From assembly GCA_945860205.1 (NCBI GenBank), contig CAMARK010000024.1, positions 1-53,538 on the forward strand: a stretch of DNA of 53,538 nucleotides. The letters are read 5' to 3'. The position numbers were made by a program, and so were the translations under genes. This document shows positions 7,403 to 14,959 of this stretch, piece by piece; within the stretch, counting starts at the first letter, position 1, and each line of letters begins with the position of its first letter. The notes below the pieces were generated by a model. That model saw nothing but the letters and a program-made list of their open reading frames with translations, was not told the origin of the DNA and did not search any database. The stretch comes from Reyranella massiliensis 521. Lineage in GTDB: Bacteria; Pseudomonadota; Alphaproteobacteria; Reyranellales; Reyranellaceae.

Positions 7403-8218
7403 ATGGATCGGTCTCTTGTGCGGCCTCTCGTCGGCGTTTCCGCCTGTCTCAAGGAGACTGGGCGGGGCGGCTGGCATCACACCGTGGGTGACAAGTACGT
7501 CCAGGCCGCGATCCGCGCCGTCGGGGCCCTGCCGGTCCTGATCCCGGCCTTCGGGCCGGAACTGGGCGATGACGAGGCCATGGCCGATGCCCTCGACCGG
7601 CTGCTGGACACGCTCGACGGCGTTCTGCTGACCGGCAGTCCCTCCAATGTCGAGCCGCACCATTACGGCAAGGAAAGCCGGCCGGGCACGGCCCACGATG
7701 CCGCCCGCGACGCCACCACCCTGCCGCTGATCCGGCACACGATCGATCGCGGCGTGCCGCTGTTTGCGATCTGCCGCGGCCTGCAGGAGGTCAACGTGGC
7801 GCTGGGCGGTTCACTGCACCAGCTCGTGCACGAGGTCGATGGCCGGCGCGATCACCGCTCGCCCAAGTCGCCCGACACGGACGTGAACTATGCGCCGGCG
7901 CATGATGTCGACATCGTCGAGGGTGGCCTGCTGCATCGCCTGCTGGGTGAGCGGCGGGTACGGGTGAATTCGCTGCATGCCCAGGGTGTCGACGTGCTGG
8001 CGCCGCGTGCGCGGGTCGAGGCGACCTGCTGTGAGGACGGCCAGGTCGAGGCGCTGAGCGTGCCCGACGCGCCAGGCTTTGCCCTCGCGTTGCAGTGGCA
8101 CCCTGAATACAAGGCGCTCGAGAATCCCGTCTCCATGAAGGTGTTCGGCGCCTTTGCCGCGGCGTGCCGCGCCCGTGCATCGGCGCGCCTGGCGCCCATG
8201 CGCGCCGCCGCGGAGTAG
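7403..8218 (+). CDS. Gamma-glutamyl-gamma-aminobutyrate hydrolase family (class I GATase-like)
   Basis: A 271-residue peptidase C26-type enzyme; characterised members such as PuuD hydrolyse gamma-glutamyl-GABA to glutamate and GABA in putrescine degradation. It shows VGVSACLKETG at the N-terminus, the oxyanion region LLTGSPSNVEPHHYG, the nucleophile elbow FAICRGLQEVNVALGG with Cys124, and the C-terminal HPEY block supplying the catalytic His and Glu. No other putrescine genes are near. The stop lies five bases before gentisate dioxygenase, so the two are probably co-transcribed, which makes the PuuD substrate uncertain. Confidence 0.87.
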   Translation: MDRSLVRPLVGVSACLKETGRGGWHHTVGDKYVQAAIRAVGALPVLIPAFGPELGDDEAMADALDRLLDTLDGVLLTGSPSNVEPHHYGKESRPGTAHDAARDATTLPLIRHTIDRGVPLFAICRGLQEVNVALGGSLHQLVHEVDGRRDHRSPKSPDTDVNYAPAHDVDIVEGGLLHRLLGERRVRVNSLHAQGVDVLAPRARVEATCCEDGQVEALSVPDAPGFALALQWHPEYKALENPVSMKVFGAFAAACRARASARLAPMRAAAE

Positions 8219-8223
8219 CCCGG

Positions 8224-9267
8224 ATGGCTGCACCTGCTAGCCGCAACAACGCCCGCCGCGATTTCTACGAGCGCATCGGCGGCCTCTCGATGGCGCCGCT
8301 GTGGGAGTCGTTGCACCAGCTCGTGCCGCCGCAGCCGTCGCCCAAATACCAGCCGGCGAGCTGGGACTATGACAAGGTGCGGCCATTCCTGATGGAATCG
8401 GGCACGCTGATCACTGCCAAGGAAGCGGTGCGCCGCGTGCTGATCCTGGAGAATCCGGCAATGCCGGGCAGCGCCTGCATCACGCCGACGCTTTATGCCG
8501 GCCTGCAACTCATCCTGCCGGGCGAGGTGGCGCCCGCGCATCGCCACACCCAGTCGGCGCTGCGCTTCATCGTCGAGGGCGAGGGCGCCTATACCGCCGT
8601 CGACGGCGAACGCACGATCATGCACGAGGGCGACTTCGTCATCACACCGACCTGGACCTGGCACGATCACGGCAACGATTCATCGAAGCCCATGGTGTGG
8701 CTGGACGGTCTCGATATCCCGCTGGTGGCGATGTTCAACGCGGGCTTCGCCGAGAACGGCGAGACCGACGAGCAGGTCGTTACCACGCCCGAGGGCACGT
8801 CCGACGCCAAGTTCGCCAGCGGTCTTCTTCCGGTTGACTGGAAGCCGGCCAAGCAGACCTCGCCGATCTTCAACTACCCCTATGCCCGGACGCGCGAGGC
8901 GCTGCACGGCCTCGCCAAGGCCGGCCCGCCCGATGCCTGCCACGGCTACAAGCTGCGCTACGTCAATCCGGCGAGCGGCGGCGCACCGATCGCAACCATG
9001 GGCACCTACATGCAGCTCCTGCCCAAGGGCTTCGAGACGGCGCCCTATCGCAGTACCGACGGCACGGTGTTCTCGGTGGTCGAGGGCGCAGGTGAGAGCC
9101 AGGTCGGCGACAAGCTGATGCGCTGGAAGAAGCGCGACCATTTCGTCGTGCCGAGCTGGGCCAAAGTAAAGCACCGCGCCGATACCGACGCGGTGCTGTT
9201 CTCCTTTTCCGACCGACCGGTGCAGGAGAAGCTCGACCTGTGGCGCGAGGATCGCGCCGGCAGGTAG
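8224..9267 (+). CDS. gtdA: Gentisate 1,2-dioxygenase
   Basis: A 347-residue bicupin Fe(II) enzyme that opens the ring of gentisate to maleylpyruvate. The N-terminus carries the family signature FYERIGGLSMAPLWESLHQLVPP. The first cupin has APAHRHTQSALRFIVEGEGAYT and GDFVITPTWTWHDHGN with the metal-binding histidines, and the second cupin is around YRSTDGTVFSVVEGAG. Length matches the 340-350 residue family. The ATG at 8224 follows the upstream hydrolase stop by five bases; a longer in-frame reading would overlap that gene and adds nothing recognisable. Maleylpyruvate isomerase and fumarylpyruvate hydrolase, the next enzymes, are not in the window. Confidence 0.93.
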   Translation: MAAPASRNNARRDFYERIGGLSMAPLWESLHQLVPPQPSPKYQPASWDYDKVRPFLMESGTLITAKEAVRRVLILENPAMPGSACITPTLYAGLQLILPGEVAPAHRHTQSALRFIVEGEGAYTAVDGERTIMHEGDFVITPTWTWHDHGNDSSKPMVWLDGLDIPLVAMFNAGFAENGETDEQVVTTPEGTSDAKFASGLLPVDWKPAKQTSPIFNYPYARTREALHGLAKAGPPDACHGYKLRYVNPASGGAPIATMGTYMQLLPKGFETAPYRSTDGTVFSVVEGAGESQVGDKLMRWKKRDHFVVPSWAKVKHRADTDAVLFSFSDRPVQEKLDLWREDRAGR

Positions 9268-9274
9268 CTGATAG

Positions 9275-10066
9275 CTAGTTCCAGACGGCGATATCGACCA
9301 GCTTGCCGTTCATGCCCTTGATCATGCCGACCTGCGTGGCCTTGCCGCTGGCGAGATCCACCGTGTAGAGCGCGGTGCCGGCGATCAGGTAGGCGGTGTT
9401 CTTGCCTTCGCCTTCGTTGGCGATGTCCATCACCATGTCGGCCGGGCCGGTGACGCCCACCATGCCGCGGGTCTTCAGCACGCCGTCGTTCGGCGGGTTC
9501 TGCAGCACCAGCGCGCCGTTGCTGCCGTCGACATGGAACAGCTCGGTGCCCTTGGCGCCCTTCATCGAGTTGGTGTAGGCGCCGGCAGCGACGGCCGGCT
9601 TCTTACCGTTGCTGGCGTCGGCAGCATCGTAATTCAGAGGTTTGTCGACGGTCGTGGCGCCGGTGTCGACATTGATGCGCAGGCTGACGCCGTCGGCGCC
9701 GATCACGCGCAGGCGGTCGGCCACCGGGTTGAAGTCGACGACCGGGCGCGGGCCCAGCGTCACCTTCTCCGACAGCATGCTGCCCGCCGTGGCGGCACCG
9801 CTCATGTGGTCGATGACCACGAGCTGTCCGCCCGCGGTGAGGCCCCAGAGCTTGCCGTCGGCTGGGCGCTGGTCGATGCCCACGATCTTGTCGGCGCCGG
9901 AAATCGCCATCGGCGCGGAGGCAGCCATCGTGGTCGTGTCGATCTTCACCAGCTTGTTGTCGGCGGTCAGGCCCACCAGGGTCGCCGCCTCGGCCGAGGC
10001 AATGCCGATCGAAAGCGCCAGCAGCGACGCGCCGCCAAGGCATACGAATTTGTTGGTGAAAGCCAT
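9275..10066 (-). CDS. Secreted DUF4394 protein
   Basis: A 263-residue predicted periplasmic or extracellular protein. Residues 1-28 form a Sec-type signal (MAFTNKFVCLGGASLLALS, then a SAEAA cleavage region). The mature part repeats the pattern of a DUF4394 domain: LVGLTADNKLVKIDTTTM, GLTAGGQLVVIDHMSG, then VVDFNPVADRLRVIGADG and the NVDTGATTVDKPLNY block. Such proteins look like beta-propeller fragments of unknown function. It ends eight bases from gentisate dioxygenase in convergent orientation. The LytTR regulator lies 101 bases upstream on the same strand, so a functional link is possible but unproven. Confidence 0.85.
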   Translation of the reverse strand: MAFTNKFVCLGGASLLALSIGIASAEAATLVGLTADNKLVKIDTTTMAASAPMAISGADKIVGIDQRPADGKLWGLTAGGQLVVIDHMSGAATAGSMLSEKVTLGPRPVVDFNPVADRLRVIGADGVSLRINVDTGATTVDKPLNYDAADASNGKKPAVAAGAYTNSMKGAKGTELFHVDGSNGALVLQNPPNDGVLKTRGMVGVTGPADMVMDIANEGEGKNTAYLIAGTALYTVDLASGKATQVGMIKGMNGKLVDIAVWN

Positions 10067-10167
10067 ATTTGCCTCTCCTGTTCCGCGTTTGCGTGCCAGA
10101 TCGCACGAACCTTAAACGCAGCAAGGGGTGACTTCGGATGCACCTGCTCACGAAGTCGTGAGAATGA

Positions 10168-10962
10168 TCAGTCGAGCCAACCCGCGGCCTTCACCTGGTC
10201 GCGAAACGTCTTGCTCACCGGCACGTCGACGCCATTGCGCAGTTTCAGCATGAGGCGACCGGCACTGCGCTCGATCGTAGCGACCGCGCCTTCGGCCACC
10301 CACCATGAGCGATGCACCTGACGGCCGCGTTCGCTCCCGAGTTCCGCCAACGCGTCGCGCAGGCGCAGCAGGATGAGATCGCTGCCCAGTACCGTGTGGA
10401 TGCGGAGGTAATGATCCTCCATCTCAAGCGCCAGCAGATCACGCCCCAGCGCGGGCGGGATGCGGCGAAAGAAGTCGGGTGAAGCGGGGTCGGGCGCATC
10501 GGGTTGGGCTTGGGGCAGCGCCGCGACACGCGCACGCTCGGCGTCAGCATTGGCACGCAGGCGTTGCTCGACGAACAGGCCGATCACGACCGATATGACG
10601 ATCGTCAGGAAGGCGTTCTCCGGGAAGAGGGTGGGCAGGGCCGAGAACGGGATCGGCCGCCCCGCTAAGGCATTGACCAGGAAGATTTCGGCCGTGCCCG
10701 GCACGGACGCCAGCAGGCCGACCAGGGTCATGCGCCCGGCAACGGGCCAGCGGTCGATCGGCTCGATGCTGCCGAACCAGGCCGCCAGCAGGATCACCTG
10801 CAGCCAGTTCAGGACGCCGAGGGCGGTGAAATAAACGAGCCGGACGCCCAGGCCCATGCGCTCGTAGGTGCCGAACGGTCCGGTCACGGCCATGACGACG
10901 GCAAAGCTGACAACCACCGGCAGATGGTAGGGCAGTGACCTGACATAGGGCGATTCGCGCAT
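10168..10962 (-). CDS. Membrane-anchored LytTR-domain transcriptional regulator
   Basis: A 264-residue protein with an N-terminal membrane half and a C-terminal DNA-binding half. About four hydrophobic segments lie within residues 10-130 (for example LPVVVSFAVVMAVTG, FTALGVLNWLQVILLAAWF and FLTIVISVVIGLFV). After a short linker, residues about 165-262 form a LytTR domain: LLALEMEDHYLRIHT, LILLRLRDALAELGS, GRQVHRSWWVA, LKLRNGVDVPVSKTF. There is no receiver domain, so it is not a standard response regulator, and no histidine kinase is adjacent. It may sense a membrane signal directly. The gene upstream of DUF4394 on the same strand is a possible target relation. Confidence 0.86.
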   Translation of the reverse strand: MRESPYVRSLPYHLPVVVSFAVVMAVTGPFGTYERMGLGVRLVYFTALGVLNWLQVILLAAWFGSIEPIDRWPVAGRMTLVGLLASVPGTAEIFLVNALAGRPIPFSALPTLFPENAFLTIVISVVIGLFVEQRLRANADAERARVAALPQAQPDAPDPASPDFFRRIPPALGRDLLALEMEDHYLRIHTVLGSDLILLRLRDALAELGSERGRQVHRSWWVAEGAVATIERSAGRLMLKLRNGVDVPVSKTFRDQVKAAGWLD

Positions 10963-11080
10963 CGTGAACGGATGATTGCCGGTAGATCGCGAAGAACACC
11001 AGCATTTCCACGTAACGATGATGGATTGGCGGCCGACGCGTGGCGTAGGTGGCTATATCCCGTTGCCGCAGGAGCTTTTC

Positions 11081-11590
11081 ATGCCGTCATTATTCCAGAT
11101 CGTCGCCTACACCCCGCTCTGGGTGTGGCCATTGATGGCGTTCATCGTCTGGATGGGGCTGCAGGGTCTTCGGGCGCGGACCGTGCCGCCGTGGCGCCTG
11201 GCCATCCTGCCGTTGGTCGGGCTGGTCCTCTCCCTCGTGGGCATCGCCCAGTCGGTCCAGCCGGGCCTGGCGGCGGCGGGATGGGCGATGGCGTTGCTGG
11301 CCGCCTTGCCCCTGGGCGTGGCTCTCGGTCGTCGCCGCGCCGTGCAGCGTCTCGCGGACGGCCGTCTCGAAATCGCCGGAGGCTGGTTCATGCTGGCCTT
11401 CGGCCTCTCCATCTTTGTCGCGCGCTACGCACTGGGCGTCCTGTTCGGCGTCGCGCCTGCGCTCAAGGCCGAGCCGCTGTGGATCGGATTGGCAGGCGCC
11501 GTCGGCGGGATCGTGGCCGGCATCGGTCTCGGCTGGCTGGCCGGCGTTATCTTGCGGCCGCGTCTTGCGGCCGTGGCTGCCGCGGAGTGA
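11081..11590 (+). CDS. Small multi-pass membrane protein
   Basis: A 169-residue predicted inner-membrane protein with about five hydrophobic segments, starting MPSLFQIVAYTPLWVWPLMAF and including LAILPLVGLVLSLVG, GWAMALLAALPLGVALG and a glycine-rich last helix GAVGGIVAGIGLGWLAGVIL. The start at 11081 is preferred over an in-frame ATG at 10976 because AGGAG lies seven bases upstream and the protein opens directly into a helix. It resembles proteins annotated DUF6622, but I am not certain of that family. It ends five bases before an alpha/beta hydrolase gene and is probably translated from the same message. Confidence 0.75.
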   Translation: MPSLFQIVAYTPLWVWPLMAFIVWMGLQGLRARTVPPWRLAILPLVGLVLSLVGIAQSVQPGLAAAGWAMALLAALPLGVALGRRRAVQRLADGRLEIAGGWFMLAFGLSIFVARYALGVLFGVAPALKAEPLWIGLAGAVGGIVAGIGLGWLAGVILRPRLAAVAAAE

Positions 11591-11595
11591 CTCGC

Positions 11596-12582
11596 ATGCA
11601 TCCCTGGATCCGTCGAACCCTCTTCGGCCTGGCGAGCCTCGTGCTGGCCGCGGCCACGACTTTTGCCGGCATCATCGCCTTCAGCGCGCCGGCCGAGCTG
11701 CCGCGCCTTGCCGCGGGCGACACCCTGCCGGGAACCGAGTCGTGGAACCGGGTGGAGATTCCCGAAGTCAGGCGTGTCGCCGCGCGCGATGGCGCGCCGC
11801 TGACATACCGGCTCTATCCGGGCCGTGCTGACCGCGCCGTAATTCTGGTCCACGGCTCATCGGGTTCCAGCATCTCCATGCACAAGCTCGCCCAGGCACT
11901 GCAACAGGCAGGCGCCTCTGTCTATTCCATCAGCCTGCGCGGTCATGGCGGCAGCGGCACGGTCAACGGCGATGTCTCCTACCACCAGCAGCTCGATGAC
12001 GATCTCGTCGATTTCGTGCAGGCGACTGGCCTCGCCAATCCCAAGATCCGTCGCAGCCTGATCGGCTTCTCGTCCGGCGGCGGCTTCGTGCTGCGCTCGG
12101 CGAGCGGTCCCAACCGCGCGAACTTTCACGACTATTTCGCTATCTCCCCCTACATCGCGCAGGCCGCACCCACCACGCGGCCCGCCTCGGGTGGTTGGGT
12201 GAGCGTGGCGGTGCCGCGCGTGGTGGCGCTGTCGATCCTCGATGGCTTCGGCCTGCCGTGGTTCCAGGGTCTGCCGGTCCTGCGCTTCGCGACCACGGCC
12301 AAGCCCAGCGAGAATCGCACGCCGGTCTATTCCTTCCGGCTCGCGGCCGGCCTGCAGCTCGCGCGCGACTGGCGCGCGGCACTGGGTAGAATCGACCGGC
12401 CGACAGCGATCGTGGTCGGCAGCAAGGATGAGCTGTTTTACGCCGAGCGCTACGCGCCCTTGTTCGCCGAACTCAACCCAAAGGTCTCTGTGGTGGTCGA
12501 GCCGGGCTTCGGCCATCTCGACATGGTTGCCGACAGCAAGGCCTGTGCCGCGGTGGCGCAGCTATGGCAGCGGCTGCAGTGA
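11596..12582 (+). CDS. Membrane-anchored or exported alpha/beta hydrolase
   Basis: A 328-residue serine hydrolase with an N-terminal hydrophobic segment (residues 7-28, GLASLVLAAATTFAGIIAF), either a signal peptide or an anchor. The hydrolase fold shows AVILVHGSSGSS (oxyanion strand), SLRGHGGSG, the nucleophile elbow IGFSSGGGFVL, a late aspartate in VVGSKDELFYAE and the catalytic histidine in GFGHLDMV. These give a complete Ser-Asp-His set. The start codon is five bases beyond the small membrane protein stop; upstream in-frame sequence is just the other reading frame of that gene. The substrate is unknown; monoacylglycerol lipase-like activity would fit but is a guess. It is convergent with the lipoprotein gene, two bases apart. 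Confidence 0.84.
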   Translation: MHPWIRRTLFGLASLVLAAATTFAGIIAFSAPAELPRLAAGDTLPGTESWNRVEIPEVRRVAARDGAPLTYRLYPGRADRAVILVHGSSGSSISMHKLAQALQQAGASVYSISLRGHGGSGTVNGDVSYHQQLDDDLVDFVQATGLANPKIRRSLIGFSSGGGFVLRSASGPNRANFHDYFAISPYIAQAAPTTRPASGGWVSVAVPRVVALSILDGFGLPWFQGLPVLRFATTAKPSENRTPVYSFRLAAGLQLARDWRAALGRIDRPTAIVVGSKDELFYAERYAPLFAELNPKVSVVVEPGFGHLDMVADSKACAAVAQLWQRLQ

Positions 12583-12584
12583 AG

Positions 12585-12974
12585 CTACGCCACGCGCCGC
12601 TTCTGGGCCGCCACTGAACCCGCGCACTGGTCAGGGGGCAGGGGACGCAGATAGGTATCGTAGGCGTCGGCGAACTCGGCCCGCCACGGCGCGCCGTTGC
12701 GGCGGTAGAGCGAGACGAACAGCGTGCAGGCGTCGGACTGGTAACGCAGCACGCGGGCGGGCTCGTCCTTGCGGTCGAGGGCGGCGGCGCCGAACGTGGT
12801 GGCGAGCTGCTGCTCGTCCATGCCCTTGATGCGGTCGAGCGGGATCGGCGTGCCGGGATTGCGCGAGGTGAAGACGCCCTTCTCTCCGGAGGCGAGGGAA
12901 TATTGCGGACTGGAATCGGTGACGCAGCCGCCCAGGAAAAGGATGAACGCGAGAGCCCCAAATGTCTTTTTCAT
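12585..12974 (-). CDS. Small predicted lipoprotein
   Basis: A 129-residue protein with a lipoprotein signal: MKKTFGALAFILFLGGC, lipobox LGGC with the acylated Cys at residue 17. The mature part is hydrophilic and I do not recognise a named family. GAGGG lies directly upstream of the ATG, supporting the start. It follows the EI24-like gene by nine bases and is the last gene of an AMACR-EI24-lipoprotein run. Residues 60-110 (RVLRYQSDACTLFVSLYR) are the most protein-like part and include two further cysteines. Confidence 0.8.
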   Translation of the reverse strand: MKKTFGALAFILFLGGCVTDSSPQYSLASGEKGVFTSRNPGTPIPLDRIKGMDEQQLATTFGAAALDRKDEPARVLRYQSDACTLFVSLYRRNGAPWRAEFADAYDTYLRPLPPDQCAGSVAAQKRRVA

Positions 12975-12983
12975 GCCCTCAGT

Positions 12984-13679
12984 CTAACGCGGGCCGGCCG
13001 GCAAATTAAGGGGTGGCTTCAGTGTCTGCGCGATATGCACCATCGCCGCCACGCCCAGCACCGGCACGAACAGGTTCAGGACCGGGATGGTGCCTAGGAA
13101 CACCAGGACGATGCCGGTCAGCCAAAGCACGCCGCCATTGGCCTTGCGCCGGGCCTTCACGTCGGGCGCGTCGAGGCGGCGCAGCGCCACCTGCTCGTAA
13201 TATTCCCGGCCGGCGAGCCAGCCGTTCGCACCATAGAACAGCGCCGCGCCCAGTCCGGCGATGAACAACGCCACCAGATAGAACGGCAGCAGCACGAGGT
13301 TGAGCGCCACCAGGAGGAGCAGGAACGCGATGCCGGAGCGGACGCCGACCCACACCGGAATGCCGCGGGCGGGGCCGAGCTGTGGATAGTGCTCGCCTTC
13401 GACGATGTCGGCGATCCTCTCCAGGAAGATCGAGATCACGATTCCGAAGCTCGCCGGGAACAGCATCAGCGCCAGCACCGCGACCGCGCCGCCGCCCAGC
13501 CAGCGGATGGTCTCGTTCAGCCAGCTCCACTGGAAGGTGGCGAAGGACTGCAGCAGCCACCACGCCCCGACACCAATGGCGATCTGCAGCACCAGCGACA
13601 AGGCCAGCGATTGCCAGATGACGACGCGCAGCCTGGGGTCGCCGAGCTGCCGGACGGCCAGTTCGAAGGCGCGGATCAT
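12984..13679 (-). CDS. EI24/CysZ-like integral membrane protein
   Basis: A 231-residue membrane protein with EI24-domain features: an amphipathic start MIRAFELAVRQLGDPRLR, a first long helix LALSLVLQIAIGVGAWWLL, a second near GGGAVAVLALMLFPASFGIVISIFL, a central pair IAFLLLLVALNLVLLPFYLVALF and a last pair near WLTGIVLVFLGTIPVLNLFVP. The FYGANGWLAGREYYEQVALRR block is characteristic. CysZ of enterobacteria is a sulfate permease in this superfamily, but no cysteine-biosynthesis gene is nearby, so transport of sulfate should not be assumed. It lies ten bases after the CoA-transferase/racemase gene. Confidence 0.85.
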   Translation of the reverse strand: MIRAFELAVRQLGDPRLRVVIWQSLALSLVLQIAIGVGAWWLLQSFATFQWSWLNETIRWLGGGAVAVLALMLFPASFGIVISIFLERIADIVEGEHYPQLGPARGIPVWVGVRSGIAFLLLLVALNLVLLPFYLVALFIAGLGAALFYGANGWLAGREYYEQVALRRLDAPDVKARRKANGGVLWLTGIVLVFLGTIPVLNLFVPVLGVAAMVHIAQTLKPPLNLPAGPR

Positions 13680-13689
13680 CCGGGCGACG

Positions 13690-14838
13690 TCATTGCGGCC
13701 CGACGATTCCCGCCGCCTTCAACTCACCGATCTCCGCAGGTGAGAAGCCGCTCTCCCCCAGGATTTCGTCAGTGTGCTGGCCGCGCTTGGCGGCAGGGCC
13801 CTTGACGCTTTCCTTGGTGCGTGAGAAGCGCGGTGCGGCGGCCGGCTGGGCGAAGCCCGAGACGTCGACATAGGCACCGCGCGCCTTGGCATGCGGATGC
13901 TGCGAGGCTTCCTGCATGGTGAGGACGGGCGCGAAGCAGATGTCGGTGCCTTCCATGATCGCGCACCACTCGTCGCGGGTCTTGGTCTTGAACACGCCCT
14001 CGAGCCTGGCCTTGAGGTCGCCCCACATCGTGCGGTCCATCTGTGCCGGCAGGTTCTGGCCCTTCAGCCCCGTCTTCTCGAGCAGCAGCTCGTAGAACTG
14101 CGGCTCGATCGAGCCGATGGAGATGAACTTGCCGTCCTTGGTCTCGTAGGTGCCGTAGAAATGCGCGCCGCCGTCAAGCATGTTGGTCTCGCGCTCGTCC
14201 TTCCAGAGGCCCGCGCCCGCCATGCCGTAGATGCCGCCCAGCAGGAGTGCGGCGCCATCGACCATGGCGGCATCGACCACCTGACCCTTGCCCGATTTCT
14301 GCGCTTCGAGGAGGCCGCACACCATGCCGAAGGCCAGCAGCATGCCGCCGCCGCCGAAATCGCCCACCAGGTTGAGCGGCGGCATCGGCCTGTCCTTGGC
14401 GCCGATGGCGTGCAGTGCGCCGGTCAGCGCGATGTAGTTGATGTCGTGGCCAGCCGCCTTGGCGAGTGGGCCTTCCTGGCCCCAGCCGGTCATGCGGCCG
14501 TAGACCAGCTTGGGATTGCGCTTGAGGCAGACGTCGGGCCCGACACCCAGGCGCTCGGCGACTCCGGGACGGAACGGTTCGGTCATGCCGTCGGCCTTCT
14601 CGATCAGGCGCAGCACGACGTCGACGCCTTCTTTCTTCTGCAGGTCGACCGAAACCGAGCGACGGCTCCTGTTGTGCACGGCGAACTTGGGATCGGCGAG
14701 ACGATCCATGACGTGGCTCTTGGTCCGGTCGACGCGGATCACATTTGCGCCCATGTCGCCCAGCATCATCGAGCACATCGGGCCCGGGCCGATTCCGGCC
14801 AGCTCGACGATCGTCAGTCCCGAAAGCGGACCCGCCAT
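13690..14838 (-). CDS. CaiB/BaiF family CoA-transferase, alpha-methylacyl-CoA racemase-like
   Basis: A 382-residue family III CoA-transferase fold protein. MAGPLSGLTIVELAGIGPGPMCSMMLGDMGANVIRVD is the family N-terminus, and NRSRRSVSVDLQKKEG, GRMTGWGQEGPLAKAAGHDINYIALTGAL and GQVVDAAMVDGAALL follow. The GHDINY region is close to alpha-methylacyl-CoA racemases, which epimerise 2-methyl branched acyl-CoAs, so racemase is favoured over CoA transferase. The ATG has GGGAG eleven bases upstream. It is the first gene of a minus-strand run with EI24 and a lipoprotein, and diverges from the beta-propeller gene. Confidence 0.9.
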   Translation of the reverse strand: MAGPLSGLTIVELAGIGPGPMCSMMLGDMGANVIRVDRTKSHVMDRLADPKFAVHNRSRRSVSVDLQKKEGVDVVLRLIEKADGMTEPFRPGVAERLGVGPDVCLKRNPKLVYGRMTGWGQEGPLAKAAGHDINYIALTGALHAIGAKDRPMPPLNLVGDFGGGGMLLAFGMVCGLLEAQKSGKGQVVDAAMVDGAALLLGGIYGMAGAGLWKDERETNMLDGGAHFYGTYETKDGKFISIGSIEPQFYELLLEKTGLKGQNLPAQMDRTMWGDLKARLEGVFKTKTRDEWCAIMEGTDICFAPVLTMQEASQHPHAKARGAYVDVSGFAQPAAAPRFSRTKESVKGPAAKRGQHTDEILGESGFSPAEIGELKAAGIVGPQ

Positions 14839-14959
14839 GTGCTTTCTCCCGCAAAGAGCATGTTTTTAAAGCGTTGCCATGGTAGCTGAAGGGTGCGGCG
14901 TTACAAAATGTGTCGCGCGGTCTAAAGTCCGCGCCGCGAGAGACGGTCGGAGGAAACGG

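Noticed and set aside
10972..11595. Open extension upstream of the alpha/beta hydrolase giving a 536-residue protein
   Set aside because: It is the out-of-phase reading of the small membrane protein gene; the start at 11596 gives a normal signal-anchor protein.
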